DNA of 64,000 nucleotides from Desulfobaculum bizertense DSM 18034 (GCF_900167065.1 NZ_FUYA01000002.1:228817-292816), one strand, 5' to 3'. Counted from the stretch's first letter, positions 50,560-59,623 are shown. Notes: generated from the letters alone by a model not told the origin. A program made the numbers and translations.

Positions 50560-52221
50560 ATGCGCAGAGTAGCTGCCGGGGTCTTTTTACCCCTTCTTTT
50601 GTGCCTGCTCGCTGTTGTGCCAGCGCTTGCCGGGCCACGTCCAGTTCAGGAAACAAATGCCTCGTGTCTTAAATGTCATGGAGATGAGGACATTGCCCCG
50701 CGTACAGAGCGGGGAGCTTCCCTTGAGCTGTATGTGCCTGCCAAGCGTTTTGCCAAAAGCGTTCACCGAGGGTTGGCGTGTGTTGAATGCCATCCTGGAG
50801 CTGGGACAAAAGAGGACTTTACAGAAGCCCCACACAAGCTTTCTGCACAGGGCGCAAAGACCTGTGTGGACTGCCACGGTAAATATTTTTCTGATATTAA
50901 CTCGTCGTATTCTCAGAGTTTCCATGCCAAGCAGCTTGGCGACAAGTTTTCCTGTACCTCATGTCACAATGCGCATGTTATGGAAAACACTGTCGCGACA
51001 AAGCCGAGTATGGATCAGGTTCGTTTTGATAACTACACCTGTCTGAAGTGTCACACTGATTTGACAGGGTACAAGGCTCTTTCCGGGAAAGAAGTGTGGG
51101 AGCAGGATCTGTCTCACGACTTCTTGCCAAACAAGGCAGAGCATTTTGCTGCGGTTCGCTGTATTGAGTGTCACACTCCGGCCAAGTCCGCCGACATGCA
51201 CCGCATTCTGCCGAAAGAAGAGTCCCTGAAGGACTGCACTGCGTGCCATAGCGAAGAGTCTATCTTGACGCATCGTATGCACTCCGAACCAACTGATGCA
51301 GATTTTGGTGGGAAATTCCTTGGGAAAGGTCTGTTTGACGATGCTTCTCTTTTGAAGAAGCTTGCTCCGCTGAAAAAGAGCGAAGTTGCCGCAAACATGA
51401 TTCCCAACGCCCTTGGTTTCATCAATAACGGACTGTTCAAGGATTCCTATGTGATCGGCGCAACCCGAAATGTTGTTCTGGATACATGGGCATTTTATCT
51501 GGCCCTCGCAACGCTCTTTGCCCTCGTGCTGCATGGTGGACTTCGATACCTCAGCAGTCGCAAGCGTCAGGGGCATGCTGGAGCACCGCACAGCGAGTAC
51601 GTGTATGACCTGCACATTCGTCTGTGGCACTGGATGAACGCGCTGCTCTTTGTGGTCCTGCTGGTGACGGGTATGAGCCTGCATTTTGCCGGGCTTGCCG
51701 GAACCCTTGATTTTGCACTGAGCGTAAGACTGCATGACATTGCGGGCTGCCTGCTTGTTGCCAACTATGCCGTCTTTGTCCTTATGGCACTGGTGACAGG
51801 GAACATTAAGCAGTACATTCCCAATCCTCGGGGACTGATTGTCCGCTGGTACTTGCAGGCTCGTTTCTACCTGTGGGGTATTTTCCGTGGAGAGGCCCAT
51901 CCGTTCCGGGTGACGCGTTCCCAGAAGTTTAACCCCTTGCAGCAGGCTGCGTACCTTCCGTTGATGTACCTCATGATGCCTTTGCTGATTCTGTCTGGTA
52001 TCTGGATGTTTTTCCCAGAGCTGACACCTGATACAGTGTTTGGGTTCCCCGGACGCTGGCTGACAGCAACTGTGCATTATGTCTTGGCCGTTGGTTTTGG
52101 AATTTTCCTGATTGTTCATATCTACTTGAGTTCAACAGGAGACCATGCCCTGTCCCTCATCAAGGGCATGTTTACCGGATACCACGTTTCACACGAACCT
52201 CAAGACGAGGAAAAGCGATAG
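50560..52221 (+). CDS. Multihaem cytochrome c fused to a membrane cytochrome b (quinol oxidising)
   Basis: 553 residues. Signal peptide; N-terminal periplasmic domain with seven CxxCH motifs (CLKCH, CVECH, CVDCH, CTSCH, CLKCH, CIECH, CTACH) within about residues 36-230; then a membrane part of about five helices with HIRLWHWMNALLFVVLLVTG and VHYVLAVGFGIFLIVHIYLS, typical of dihaem cytochrome b561/hydrogenase-type b subunits. One polypeptide could take electrons from menaquinol and move them to the periplasm. It follows the tetrahaem cytochrome by 47 bases and ends the module. Confidence 0.9.
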   Translation: MRRVAAGVFLPLLLCLLAVVPALAGPRPVQETNASCLKCHGDEDIAPRTERGASLELYVPAKRFAKSVHRGLACVECHPGAGTKEDFTEAPHKLSAQGAKTCVDCHGKYFSDINSSYSQSFHAKQLGDKFSCTSCHNAHVMENTVATKPSMDQVRFDNYTCLKCHTDLTGYKALSGKEVWEQDLSHDFLPNKAEHFAAVRCIECHTPAKSADMHRILPKEESLKDCTACHSEESILTHRMHSEPTDADFGGKFLGKGLFDDASLLKKLAPLKKSEVAANMIPNALGFINNGLFKDSYVIGATRNVVLDTWAFYLALATLFALVLHGGLRYLSSRKRQGHAGAPHSEYVYDLHIRLWHWMNALLFVVLLVTGMSLHFAGLAGTLDFALSVRLHDIAGCLLVANYAVFVLMALVTGNIKQYIPNPRGLIVRWYLQARFYLWGIFRGEAHPFRVTRSQKFNPLQQAAYLPLMYLMMPLLILSGIWMFFPELTPDTVFGFPGRWLTATVHYVLAVGFGIFLIVHIYLSSTGDHALSLIKGMFTGYHVSHEPQDEEKR

Positions 52222-52286
52222 CAGTGTCGCTTGCGGACAGGGATGTTTTTTAGCCCCTACAAAACAGCATCTTCTGTTTCCTCAGA

Positions 52287-52318
52287 AAGCCCACTGGCCT
52301 GTGCCGGTGGGCTTTTTT
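52287..52318 (+). terminator. Rho-independent terminator of the respiratory module
   Basis: AAGCCCACTGGC / GCCGGTGGGCTT followed by TTTTAT. Confidence 0.9.
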
Positions 52319-52476
52319 ATATCCAAAGTGTTGCTTGATGTGGTGGCGAGTGATGAAGAGGCAGCGTGGATCATTTTTAGAGGAAGTAAAAGGGTCGTAA
52401 TTGTAAAGGTGTTGACAAATTAAATTTTCACTGCGTATTGGGGCATTTTGAGATTTTTTATTGAAAGGATGAACGC

Positions 52477-52992
52477 GTGAAGAAAGCTGTACTGTGGATG
52501 TTTATGATGTGCTTTGTGGTGTGTAGTGCTGGGTGTATGGGGGAAGGCTTGCCGTCAGATAAGCCACTTTCTCTGACGGGCTATGGTACGGAGAATTTTG
52601 ATGGGCAGTCGCACCTTGATTTGCGCGCAATTGAGGGCGGAAAAGTGTTGCTCTCATGTTGGAATGAAGAGTTCAAGATAGAGTTTGATGTGCCTCTGGA
52701 GAGCTTGCTGGAGTTAGTTGAAAAGGGGCGAAAGCTTGGTGAAGCGATTCCGGAGGATAAGGTCTATCTGGATGAGTACATTGGGGAAATGAAGAATAAT
52801 GACCGTATAGGTGTCTACCAGAAGGTGCAGTTCTCGGTGTATACCGGTGATCGAAACAGAAAGTACCTTTTGGGTCTCACGCTGTTTCGTTTTTGTCCTG
52901 TTGGGGGAGATGGGGACGACACTGGTGATGTCACGATTTGCCTGATTCCAGAAAAAGTGGAGAAACTGGAGAAAATCCTACGGGCAAGTTAA
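52477..52992 (+). CDS. Hypothetical lipoprotein
   Basis: 171 residues from GTG 52477 (AAAGGATG upstream). Lipoprotein signal with SAGC near residues 17-20. The mature part is acidic, with no recognised domain; it contains FDVPLESLLELVEKGRKLGE and a YxGDRNRKYLLGLTLFRF strand pair. Cellular site presumably the outer membrane. It may be related functionally to the lipoprotein cluster that follows, but it is separated from it by a terminator and 360 bases. Confidence 0.75.
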   Translation: MKKAVLWMFMMCFVVCSAGCMGEGLPSDKPLSLTGYGTENFDGQSHLDLRAIEGGKVLLSCWNEEFKIEFDVPLESLLELVEKGRKLGEAIPEDKVYLDEYIGEMKNNDRIGVYQKVQFSVYTGDRNRKYLLGLTLFRFCPVGGDGDDTGDVTICLIPEKVEKLEKILRAS

Positions 52993-53080
52993 TGCTGACC
53001 AGAAGAAGCAAATAAGACAGATGCTGTTGTGAAAATGAGCTTCCCCAAGAGGCGAGAAGAGCAGTGGCATGTAATGAATC

Positions 53081-53107
53081 AGGCGGGCTTTGGCTCGCCT
53101 TTTTTTA
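53081..53107 (+). terminator. Terminator of the orphan lipoprotein gene
   Basis: AGGCGGGC-TTT-GGCTCGCCT followed by a T-run. Confidence 0.8.
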
Positions 53108-53124
53108 TGAAAAAAGCCCCGACA
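53100..53124 (+). repeat. 25-bp direct repeat, left copy
   Basis: Identical over 25 bases to 59648-59672: T7, then ATG, A6, then GCCCCGACA. In the right copy the sequence forms part of a complete hairpin; here only one arm is present. The two copies bracket the five-gene envelope cluster. Confidence 0.75.
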
Positions 53125-53352
53125 TGAGAAAATGCATATGTAAAATGAAGAGTTGTGCTTTTGTAAGGAGAAAAAAGTAAAAGTAAAATAGAAAATCTGT
53201 TTTTTAAGGATGAATATAGAGAAAACCTGCAAATTTTTAGAGCGTAATATAAATTAAAATATATTTAAAAATAAATAAAATAAGAGTTTATTTTTAAATA
53301 AAATATTGATAATGGGCTTTACATATTTTTTATCACTAAGGGGATAGTTATA

Positions 53353-53952
53353 ATGAAGAAATTTATTTTGGGATGTTTGGTTGCGTTGCTCTGCACTGGT
53401 TGCATGGGTGGAAATTCTAAGGTCGAGGATGGCATGGGGCAGAAGCAGCTTGCTTGGACTGAGTTCCAGGAAGAGCGCCCTGATGCAGGCTTTGAGTCTG
53501 TCGAAAATGCTCCCGCTGATTTGACGCTGAAAGGCGTTGCTGATCTTTATGGAACGACCTGCGAAATCCTCGACAAAACGGTTGAGCAGACAGAGCATTG
53601 CCAGGTTGCAATGAAGCTTGAAACCGTTCGTGAAAACCAAGGTGAAGAGACGTTTAAAAAAGAACTTGATGCCTTGGAAGGCCAGGACAAGAAAGACTAT
53701 GAAATTTATGTGAATAATGAAATTGATAGCCTTGAAGTTGTTGTAAAATATGCTGCAGTAGCTTTGGAGCTTGAGGAAGGCTTGACGTCTCTTGATCCTT
53801 CTTCTTTGGCATCCAACCCCTTTAAGCTCGGCGGTGTAAGTTCCAGCTTGTCCCACTCCAAGGATCAGATTGTGTTCACAACGAAGGCTTTGGCTTGGTT
53901 GAAGGAATACAAAGATTCTCTGGAAATGGCTCGTAGCTATCAGGGACGCTAG
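53353..53952 (+). CDS. Lipoprotein of unknown function (envelope cluster gene 1)
   Basis: 199 residues. Lipoprotein signal with CTGC (Cys17). The mature part is acidic and mainly alpha-helical (LDKTVEQTEHCQVAMKLETV, NEIDSLEVVVKYAAVALELE), suggesting a helical bundle. No family recognised. It is followed by gene 2 after two bases, so clearly an operon. Confidence 0.78.
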   Translation: MKKFILGCLVALLCTGCMGGNSKVEDGMGQKQLAWTEFQEERPDAGFESVENAPADLTLKGVADLYGTTCEILDKTVEQTEHCQVAMKLETVRENQGEETFKKELDALEGQDKKDYEIYVNNEIDSLEVVVKYAAVALELEEGLTSLDPSSLASNPFKLGGVSSSLSHSKDQIVFTTKALAWLKEYKDSLEMARSYQGR

Positions 53953-53954
53953 TC

Positions 53955-54980
53955 ATGAGAAAAGTTGTTTTGCTTGTGGCAGCTCTCTTCATGTTGACGA
54001 GTCTTGTTGCTGGTTGTGTTTCGAGTAGAGGTGGAGCAATTCAGATTGATCCTACGTTGCACTCTGTCAGCAAAGATGACTTCTTAGATGATGACAAAGC
54101 TGTTGAGCTTCCTGCAAATTATTCTCAGCGGAACTATAAGCGATTAGTTGTTGGCGTTTACTTCTTCCCTCAGAAGGACTCTGATCACTATGACTCTGTT
54201 CCTGTGGAAACCGTTTCCACAACTCTGGAAACAGAAATTAGTAAGCTGAAGCGTTTTACTATTGTTTCTCGTCATGGTGGACAAAAAGCAAAGATGGCGG
54301 AAAAGCGTTTCCAAGATCTTGGCTTGACTGATGCTTCAACCCGTATGCGATTTGGTCATGGGCTGAATGCTGATTATACGCTTTTTGGTGGTGTCACAAC
54401 TGCACGAGAAGAGTATGAGCGTGTCGACCACAATGAATCGGTATTTATTGTCCGTGTTGATTATCAGCTTATTGATGTTGAAACGGATGAAATTATTGAA
54501 GCTGACTATGTAGAAGGCCGAGCAAAGCGTACTTTTGTGCGCCTTCCTTCAGGAAAGATCCTTGGTGGATTTGATATGGAGAAAGGCACAAAAGATGCTT
54601 TGAATCAGGCTTCTATAAATGCCCTGAAGGTTTTGGGTAACCGTTTGGGTAACAAACTCCCTATTGGTGCGCAGGTTGTCGGTATCCGTGGCTCCCGCTT
54701 TGGTCTTGACCGAGGTAAAGAAGAGGGGTTCATGGGGAAACAGACTGTGATTTTGTATACCGAAGATATGGGAGTAGATGTTCCTCTCGCTGTTGGTGAG
54801 GTGAGTCCTGGAGCTCATAAATGCTCAGGGAAAATCATTAAATGGAACGAAGATTCTGAGCTACAGAGTCTTATCGAAGAGGTAAAAAAGAATCCAACAT
54901 TCCTTGCTCGCCACGAAGTCTTCGCGGTGTCTGCGGGTATGCCTCTTCCTCCTGAATGGGAGAAGAACTACAAAGATTAG
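53955..54980 (+). CDS. CsgG/LpoB-like lipoprotein (envelope cluster gene 2)
   Basis: 341 residues. Lipoprotein signal with VAGC (Cys21). The middle part resembles the CsgG/LpoB fold: a strand VVGVYFFP, then TLETEISKLKRFTIVSRHGG and GLNADYTLFGGVTTAREEYE, then an outer-face strand DVETDEIIEADYVEGRAK. The C-terminal third (IRGSRFGLDRGKEEGFMGKQ) looks like the C-terminal domain of FlgT-type proteins. It could form or anchor an oligomeric ring at the outer membrane. Weak similarity by eye only. Confidence 0.72.
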   Translation: MRKVVLLVAALFMLTSLVAGCVSSRGGAIQIDPTLHSVSKDDFLDDDKAVELPANYSQRNYKRLVVGVYFFPQKDSDHYDSVPVETVSTTLETEISKLKRFTIVSRHGGQKAKMAEKRFQDLGLTDASTRMRFGHGLNADYTLFGGVTTAREEYERVDHNESVFIVRVDYQLIDVETDEIIEADYVEGRAKRTFVRLPSGKILGGFDMEKGTKDALNQASINALKVLGNRLGNKLPIGAQVVGIRGSRFGLDRGKEEGFMGKQTVILYTEDMGVDVPLAVGEVSPGAHKCSGKIIKWNEDSELQSLIEEVKKNPTFLARHEVFAVSAGMPLPPEWEKNYKD

Positions 54981-55030
54981 TGTGTAAAGGAAGAGGTTTT
55001 GCCTCTTCCTTTTCTTGTATTGGAGTTGGG

Positions 55031-56401
55031 ATGAAACGTCGGCATATGCTGCTTTTATTGGTGGGATTCAGCTGCTTGCTGTTTTGGAGTCAAGAGGCTT
55101 GTGCTCGAGACGCGTTTGATCGGGGGACAATATACCAGGCTCATTTTGCTGACACAGATACGGGCGTGTACATCGACCAGGATGATTTTTTCATTGTCGT
55201 TGTCCAGGCTTGGGAGGGGGAGCCTCGGCGAACCCTAGAAATGAGGGCAATGCTGGAAGTCCCAAAGGTCTTTTCAAGATGGGCACTCTCCGAAGCTTTA
55301 GAACAACAGGTTCAAAAAAAGGGTGTTCCCTCTGCGCTTGATGAGCGTCTTGCCCTCTATTCAAAATCTACAGCGGGGCAGGTTGAGCTGCGTAAAATGA
55401 ATGTCTCTGTGACAGAGAATAGACCTGTGGGGAAAAACTACAGATATGCTCTCTCTGGGGATGTTCATGAACTCTATGCGGCTCGAGAGAAATTCCTGAA
55501 AAAAAGGCAAAATTCTGAATTGCTTCTTCGTGATTATTTGAAGGGGCTTGCCGCAAGCGAAGACCTTGAAGAGTTAAAGAATGTTTTCACCGAATTAGGT
55601 GTAGATTTTCTTGCCGTTCGCTTTGCACTTTCCCCCATGCAGGAAGAATTTAGCCTTGTGAACTATGCTCAATCTCCTAATGTTCTTGTGCAAAGACGAT
55701 GGGATGATGCGTTGCATAAGAAAGACATAAATGATTCTGACCTCGAAAAACTTGCAGAAGCTCCAGCACATCCAGATCTCATGCGATTCCTTTACTCGTT
55801 GCAGAACGAAAAAAGTCCTGAGGCAGCAGGAGTGGCGTTGCTTGCAAATGCTGCATTCCCATCACAGTGGGGAAAAGAGGCTGTAAAGAGCTGGTCTGAG
55901 TCTGGTCCTGAAAGTTTTTTGCTTGTGACTCCGTATGCCGAAGATGTTTCGTCTGAACATGTTGTTGCTCTTGTTTTGAGTGGCGCAGGTTTCTTTTTTA
56001 TGGGGGATTCTGTTCCAAGAGCTGATTCAGAGGAATTTAAAGAGGCGCGAGAATTATTTCGACAGGGGGCAGAAGTTTCACAAATTAAGCCCCTTTTGAT
56101 CAGAGCACTTCAAAAAAATCCTGCAAATCAGACATGCTGGGATTACCTTGCTGCGCTTTTTAAAGCGAAAGGACATTGGCGGGATGCTGCTTCTGTGTAT
56201 CAGTTTTTGCTTATGTTTGATCCCTTTAAAGGTGAATCGTTGGCAAGCCTCGCTGAGTGTTATTGCGAGCTTGGCTTTGTGGAGCAGGGGAAGTGGACAG
56301 CACTTGCAGCAGAAACATTCGCTCAGCCCAATGAAATGAAGGCCGTAAAAAGTATTTTAGGCCGTGTACATAAGAAAATTCAAAATACTATGGAAGGATA
56401 G
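55031..56401 (+). CDS. Exported TPR-containing protein (envelope cluster gene 3)
   Basis: 456 residues from ATG 55031 (TTGGAGTTGGG upstream). Signal peptide ending near EACARD. An N-terminal domain of unknown type (residues 28-330) includes a short positive helix-rich section, and the C-terminal region has two to three TPR-like helical pairs (LLIRALQKNPANQTCWDYLA, DAASVYQFLLMFDPF, SLAECYCELGFVEQGKWTAL). Two bases separate it from gene 4. Probably a periplasmic assembly factor; function unknown. Confidence 0.75.
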   Translation: MKRRHMLLLLVGFSCLLFWSQEACARDAFDRGTIYQAHFADTDTGVYIDQDDFFIVVVQAWEGEPRRTLEMRAMLEVPKVFSRWALSEALEQQVQKKGVPSALDERLALYSKSTAGQVELRKMNVSVTENRPVGKNYRYALSGDVHELYAAREKFLKKRQNSELLLRDYLKGLAASEDLEELKNVFTELGVDFLAVRFALSPMQEEFSLVNYAQSPNVLVQRRWDDALHKKDINDSDLEKLAEAPAHPDLMRFLYSLQNEKSPEAAGVALLANAAFPSQWGKEAVKSWSESGPESFLLVTPYAEDVSSEHVVALVLSGAGFFFMGDSVPRADSEEFKEARELFRQGAEVSQIKPLLIRALQKNPANQTCWDYLAALFKAKGHWRDAASVYQFLLMFDPFKGESLASLAECYCELGFVEQGKWTALAAETFAQPNEMKAVKSILGRVHKKIQNTMEG

Positions 56402-56403
56402 AA

Positions 56404-58128
56404 ATGTCTCTAACCAAAGCTATACGCCAGCTGTGTCTGGCATGCTGTCTTGTCGCTATGGCTGCGGCATGTGCATGGGGTGTTGAATATGAGCCAGAAG
56501 CGGCTCAGCCTGCATCGGAGCCTGTTCAGCAGGCAGAACCTCAGGCTATGCCTGAGGAAGATGTTGAGATTGTGGTAGAAGCTGTTGTGGATCCTGCAGA
56601 TCAGCAGGCAGAGGCTGAAGTTCAGGCCCTTGTCGAGGCTCCTAAGCAGGTCGAGGTTCCTGAGGCGGCCAATGCTGAACAAAAGGCAAATGACTTTTTG
56701 GCTCGTCGAGGAGTTCTTCAGGGATGGAACCCGGACAAAAATGTTTTTATTGCAGTTGGTCTTGCTAAATTTGATTCCGAAGACCCCTCTTATGATGACA
56801 GCTTTCTCATCAAGCGTTCCTTGAAGACAATGGAAGCCACGCTGAGTGCTAAAGCTGAAATTATTGAGTATGTTCATACTGAAATGAGCGCTATGGACCA
56901 GGCGGAAACTCCTGGTACTGATCTGTATGCGAAGTTCAATGCGAAAGTGGATATGCTGCATCGAAAGATTGAGGCACAGCGCCGTGCAACAATTAAATTG
57001 TTGGAGCAGGTAGATAAGGCTGAAGCTGATGCTCTTCGTGGCGTCACTGTGCGGGATAGAGTGAAGGCTCTTCTTGATGCGGCAATTAAAAAACTTGATG
57101 AAACGTACAGCTCTGGAAAACTTGCTGCAGATAAGCAGAAGAAATTCCTGAAAATTAAGGAAAGATACACAGAAGCTCAAGCTGAACTTGAAAAGCTTCA
57201 GCAGGAGATGGCTGTGTTTAAGGATCAGGAGCAGGAAACACTTTCAAGCAAGATAGCAACAATCGCTGCAATGCCTCTTTTGGGTGCAGTCACTGTTGCT
57301 CAGTATGAGTCTTGGGATGAGGATGAGGAGGCTTTCGAAGTCGCAACAGTTCTTGCGTGGAGTAAATCGAACGAAAAAACAGTTCGGGCATTTTTGGAAG
57401 GAAAAGAAATGCATGCTCGCCCAGGAACCAAGACTTTAGCCCAGTGGGTTTCCAGTCAGGATTGGGCCTCCGCTTCAGGCGGTCGTAAGTTTAAAGATAA
57501 TAAAGGTGATATTCATTTTATAGGCATTTCTGCCGCTGCGGTTGGTAACTCTTCTTCAACGTGGAAGCGTGCACGAGGCATTGCTGAACTGATGGCAAAG
57601 AAAGAAGTTGCAACAGCTGTGTTTGCAGATGTCTCTTCTCAGAAAAAAGCAGAGCAGATGTTGAAAACATACAGCGTAAATGGAAAAGATAAGACCATTG
57701 CTGTAGAAAGTTTTGCTTCTAAGCTGAAACAGTCTATCGAAAATCGACACATTAGCGGATTGGGCAAAATTTATGGACGTGAGTTGGTTCATCCAATTTC
57801 TGGTCAGAAAATTTATGTAGCTATTTATGGAATGAGTAGCAGTTCTGCGAAGCAGGCGTTAAAGATGCAGGATAGCAACTATGTGACCCGAGCTATGGAT
57901 GTTAAGCATCAGAAAGTTCAGGCTGCAAAGCAGCAGGCTGGTGTGGACGCTGTGAATCGAGCCAAACGCCAACAGGTCAAGGTAAAACAGTTGGCTACGC
58001 CCGTTGATAAGCGTTCTGCAGGCGCTGGGCGGGCAGTAGCTCCAACGCAATCCCAGAAGCGAAAGACAGGAGCTGGAGCTCAGTCAGGAGTGTATGGTGG
58101 CGCTGGCTCAGATGATTTTGATTGGTAG
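56404..58128 (+). CDS. Exported coiled-coil protein (envelope cluster gene 4)
   Basis: 574 residues. Signal peptide ending AWGVEY, then an acidic Pro/Glu/Ala/Gln-rich linker (about 27-95), a long coiled coil (about 150-280: ERYTEAQAELEKLQQEMAVF), and a C-terminal globular domain (about 300-490) with FIGISAAAVGNSSSTWKRAR and IAELMAKKEVATAVFADVSS, a pattern seen in LPP20/FlgT-like domains in which many small residues pack against helices. The tail is Gln/Lys-rich with glycine and ends DDFDW. Not recognised as a named family. Confidence 0.75.
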   Translation: MSLTKAIRQLCLACCLVAMAAACAWGVEYEPEAAQPASEPVQQAEPQAMPEEDVEIVVEAVVDPADQQAEAEVQALVEAPKQVEVPEAANAEQKANDFLARRGVLQGWNPDKNVFIAVGLAKFDSEDPSYDDSFLIKRSLKTMEATLSAKAEIIEYVHTEMSAMDQAETPGTDLYAKFNAKVDMLHRKIEAQRRATIKLLEQVDKAEADALRGVTVRDRVKALLDAAIKKLDETYSSGKLAADKQKKFLKIKERYTEAQAELEKLQQEMAVFKDQEQETLSSKIATIAAMPLLGAVTVAQYESWDEDEEAFEVATVLAWSKSNEKTVRAFLEGKEMHARPGTKTLAQWVSSQDWASASGGRKFKDNKGDIHFIGISAAAVGNSSSTWKRARGIAELMAKKEVATAVFADVSSQKKAEQMLKTYSVNGKDKTIAVESFASKLKQSIENRHISGLGKIYGRELVHPISGQKIYVAIYGMSSSSAKQALKMQDSNYVTRAMDVKHQKVQAAKQQAGVDAVNRAKRQQVKVKQLATPVDKRSAGAGRAVAPTQSQKRKTGAGAQSGVYGGAGSDDFDW

Positions 58129-58140
58129 AACTTTAATGAA

Positions 58141-58168
58141 GGGGCAGCGGATGCTGCCCCTTTTTTTT
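58141..58168 (+). terminator. Hairpin with T-tract between envelope genes 4 and 5
   Basis: GGGGCAGC-GGAT-GCTGCCCC followed by eight Ts. Gene 5 starts at 58179, so it may be expressed at a lower level or from read-through. Confidence 0.9.
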
Positions 58169-58178
58169 AGGATAAAAT

Positions 58179-59588
58179 ATGCGTTTTATATTTTCGATGT
58201 TAATTTGCTTGCTCAGCATTACGCCAAGCTTTGCCGCAGATTTTTTACAGCAGAAAGCACAAGGGATGTATCAGCGTGGAGCTGATATTCAGGTCGTAAA
58301 ATCGTCGCAAACTGGTGTTGGCGTGATTGCTCTTGGCCATGCCTTTAATGGCGATTCTCATAAAGCACTTGAACTGGCCCGCATGGATGCTCTCAAACAT
58401 TTGGGGGCGTATTTGCGAGGGGAGCGGGTGACCTCAACTGATCAGGCAACATTTGTGAGCAATGGGGATGAGTGTGCGGAGGCATTCTTTTCCCAAATGA
58501 CAACACATGTTGATGCCTTTTTAAAAAGTGCAGAACAGGTTGCAAGCGGTCGATCCCAGAAGGAAACCTGGGTCGCTGTCGCTGTAACGCAGCGGGGGAA
58601 TGCTGTTCATGGAGAATTGGATAAAATAAGTTCCTCCAATGAGGTAAAAGCTAAGGGCTTTGGATCCTTGCAGTCTGGGCAGGTGAAAGCTCGCCAGATT
58701 GCGTTAGGGCAAGCTTTACGAAATGCTGTTGAACAATATCTTGGCGTCAGCACAGTTTCTCGGTCAACAGCTGAAGATGGCGGGAATTTGCGAAGTGGAG
58801 TTTCTGCTGTTTCTCGGGGGCATGTTGAAAAGTATTCAGTTATCAAAGAGTACGTGGCGAATGGGCAATATGTCGTAGAAATAGCGGCTCGGGTTTCTGA
58901 AAAAGAAAATGGAACATCCCTCTCCGCTGTGAAAGAGAGCCTTGGGCGCCCTAGCTTTTTTATTTATACGAAAGATCAGCGCTTGCGTGAAATGCTTATG
59001 GAAGTCCTTTCGGACAATGAGCTCCCTGTGACTGCTCAAGAGTCTTCTGCTCGCTATGTTTTGCTCGCAAAGGTGAAAAAACAAAAATACACACTCCCTG
59101 CAGATGAAAAGATGAAGGGAATGAAAACCACCATTACAATTGCTGCATGTGACAGTAAGAATGCCTCTGATGCTCTTTTTACTGTAAAAAATGATCCAGA
59201 AAGAAGTATTGAAGTTTCGGCAGATGATGAACTCCTTGAACGGAATTCATATAAGTATGCATTGGAAGACGTGCAGAAAAAATTTGTTGGACAGATAAAT
59301 AAGACGTTGAATCAACAATTTAACAATGGCGCCAAGGTCATCGTTCGCTTAATTCGTTTTGATAGAATGCGAGATGTTGATGAATTACGAAGCTGCATGG
59401 AAGATATGCCGCTGATGAAAAGTGTCAGCGTCCGCCCTGTTCGAAACCGAATTGCAGAATATGTTTTAATATATGCGGGGGATCCGACTTCACTTCAACT
59501 CGAAATTTTGAAAAAATCTCGAAATTATAGATTGCGAGGACTACGGGCCAAAAATACTCGCGATGGAGCTTTGGCGTTTACATTTTAA
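58179..59588 (+). CDS. Exported LPP20/FlgT-like protein (envelope cluster gene 5)
   Basis: 469 residues. Signal peptide ending SFAADF. An N-terminal domain with GVGVIALGHAFNGDSHKALE and ELARMDALKHLGAYLRGERV is the DUF/LPP20-type pattern (conserved ARxDAxxxL helix), repeated around 165-250 (QVKARQIALGQALRNAVEQY, VIKEYVANGQYVVEIAARVS), as in FlgT. The C-terminal part ends with a beta-rich domain (FTF at the end). No flagellar genes are nearby, so a flagellar role is not implied. Confidence 0.75.
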   Translation: MRFIFSMLICLLSITPSFAADFLQQKAQGMYQRGADIQVVKSSQTGVGVIALGHAFNGDSHKALELARMDALKHLGAYLRGERVTSTDQATFVSNGDECAEAFFSQMTTHVDAFLKSAEQVASGRSQKETWVAVAVTQRGNAVHGELDKISSSNEVKAKGFGSLQSGQVKARQIALGQALRNAVEQYLGVSTVSRSTAEDGGNLRSGVSAVSRGHVEKYSVIKEYVANGQYVVEIAARVSEKENGTSLSAVKESLGRPSFFIYTKDQRLREMLMEVLSDNELPVTAQESSARYVLLAKVKKQKYTLPADEKMKGMKTTITIAACDSKNASDALFTVKNDPERSIEVSADDELLERNSYKYALEDVQKKFVGQINKTLNQQFNNGAKVIVRLIRFDRMRDVDELRSCMEDMPLMKSVSVRPVRNRIAEYVLIYAGDPTSLQLEILKKSRNYRLRGLRAKNTRDGALAFTF

Positions 59589-59623
59589 ATGCCTAGCGTC
59601 TGGCTCCATGTAAAATACGTTGA

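Larger units (their letters stand above)
52993..53352. other. AT-rich intergenic region before the envelope cluster
   Basis: Contains the terminator at 53081-53107 and a 25-bp repeat (53100-53124). From about 53130 to 53350 the DNA is very AT-rich, much more so than surrounding genes, and should hold the promoter of the envelope cluster. No gene seen. Confidence 0.55.

Noticed and set aside
58179-59588. Flagellar T-ring gene flgT
   Set aside because: Only fold-level similarity; no flagellar gene in the window and the neighbours are unknown lipoproteins.
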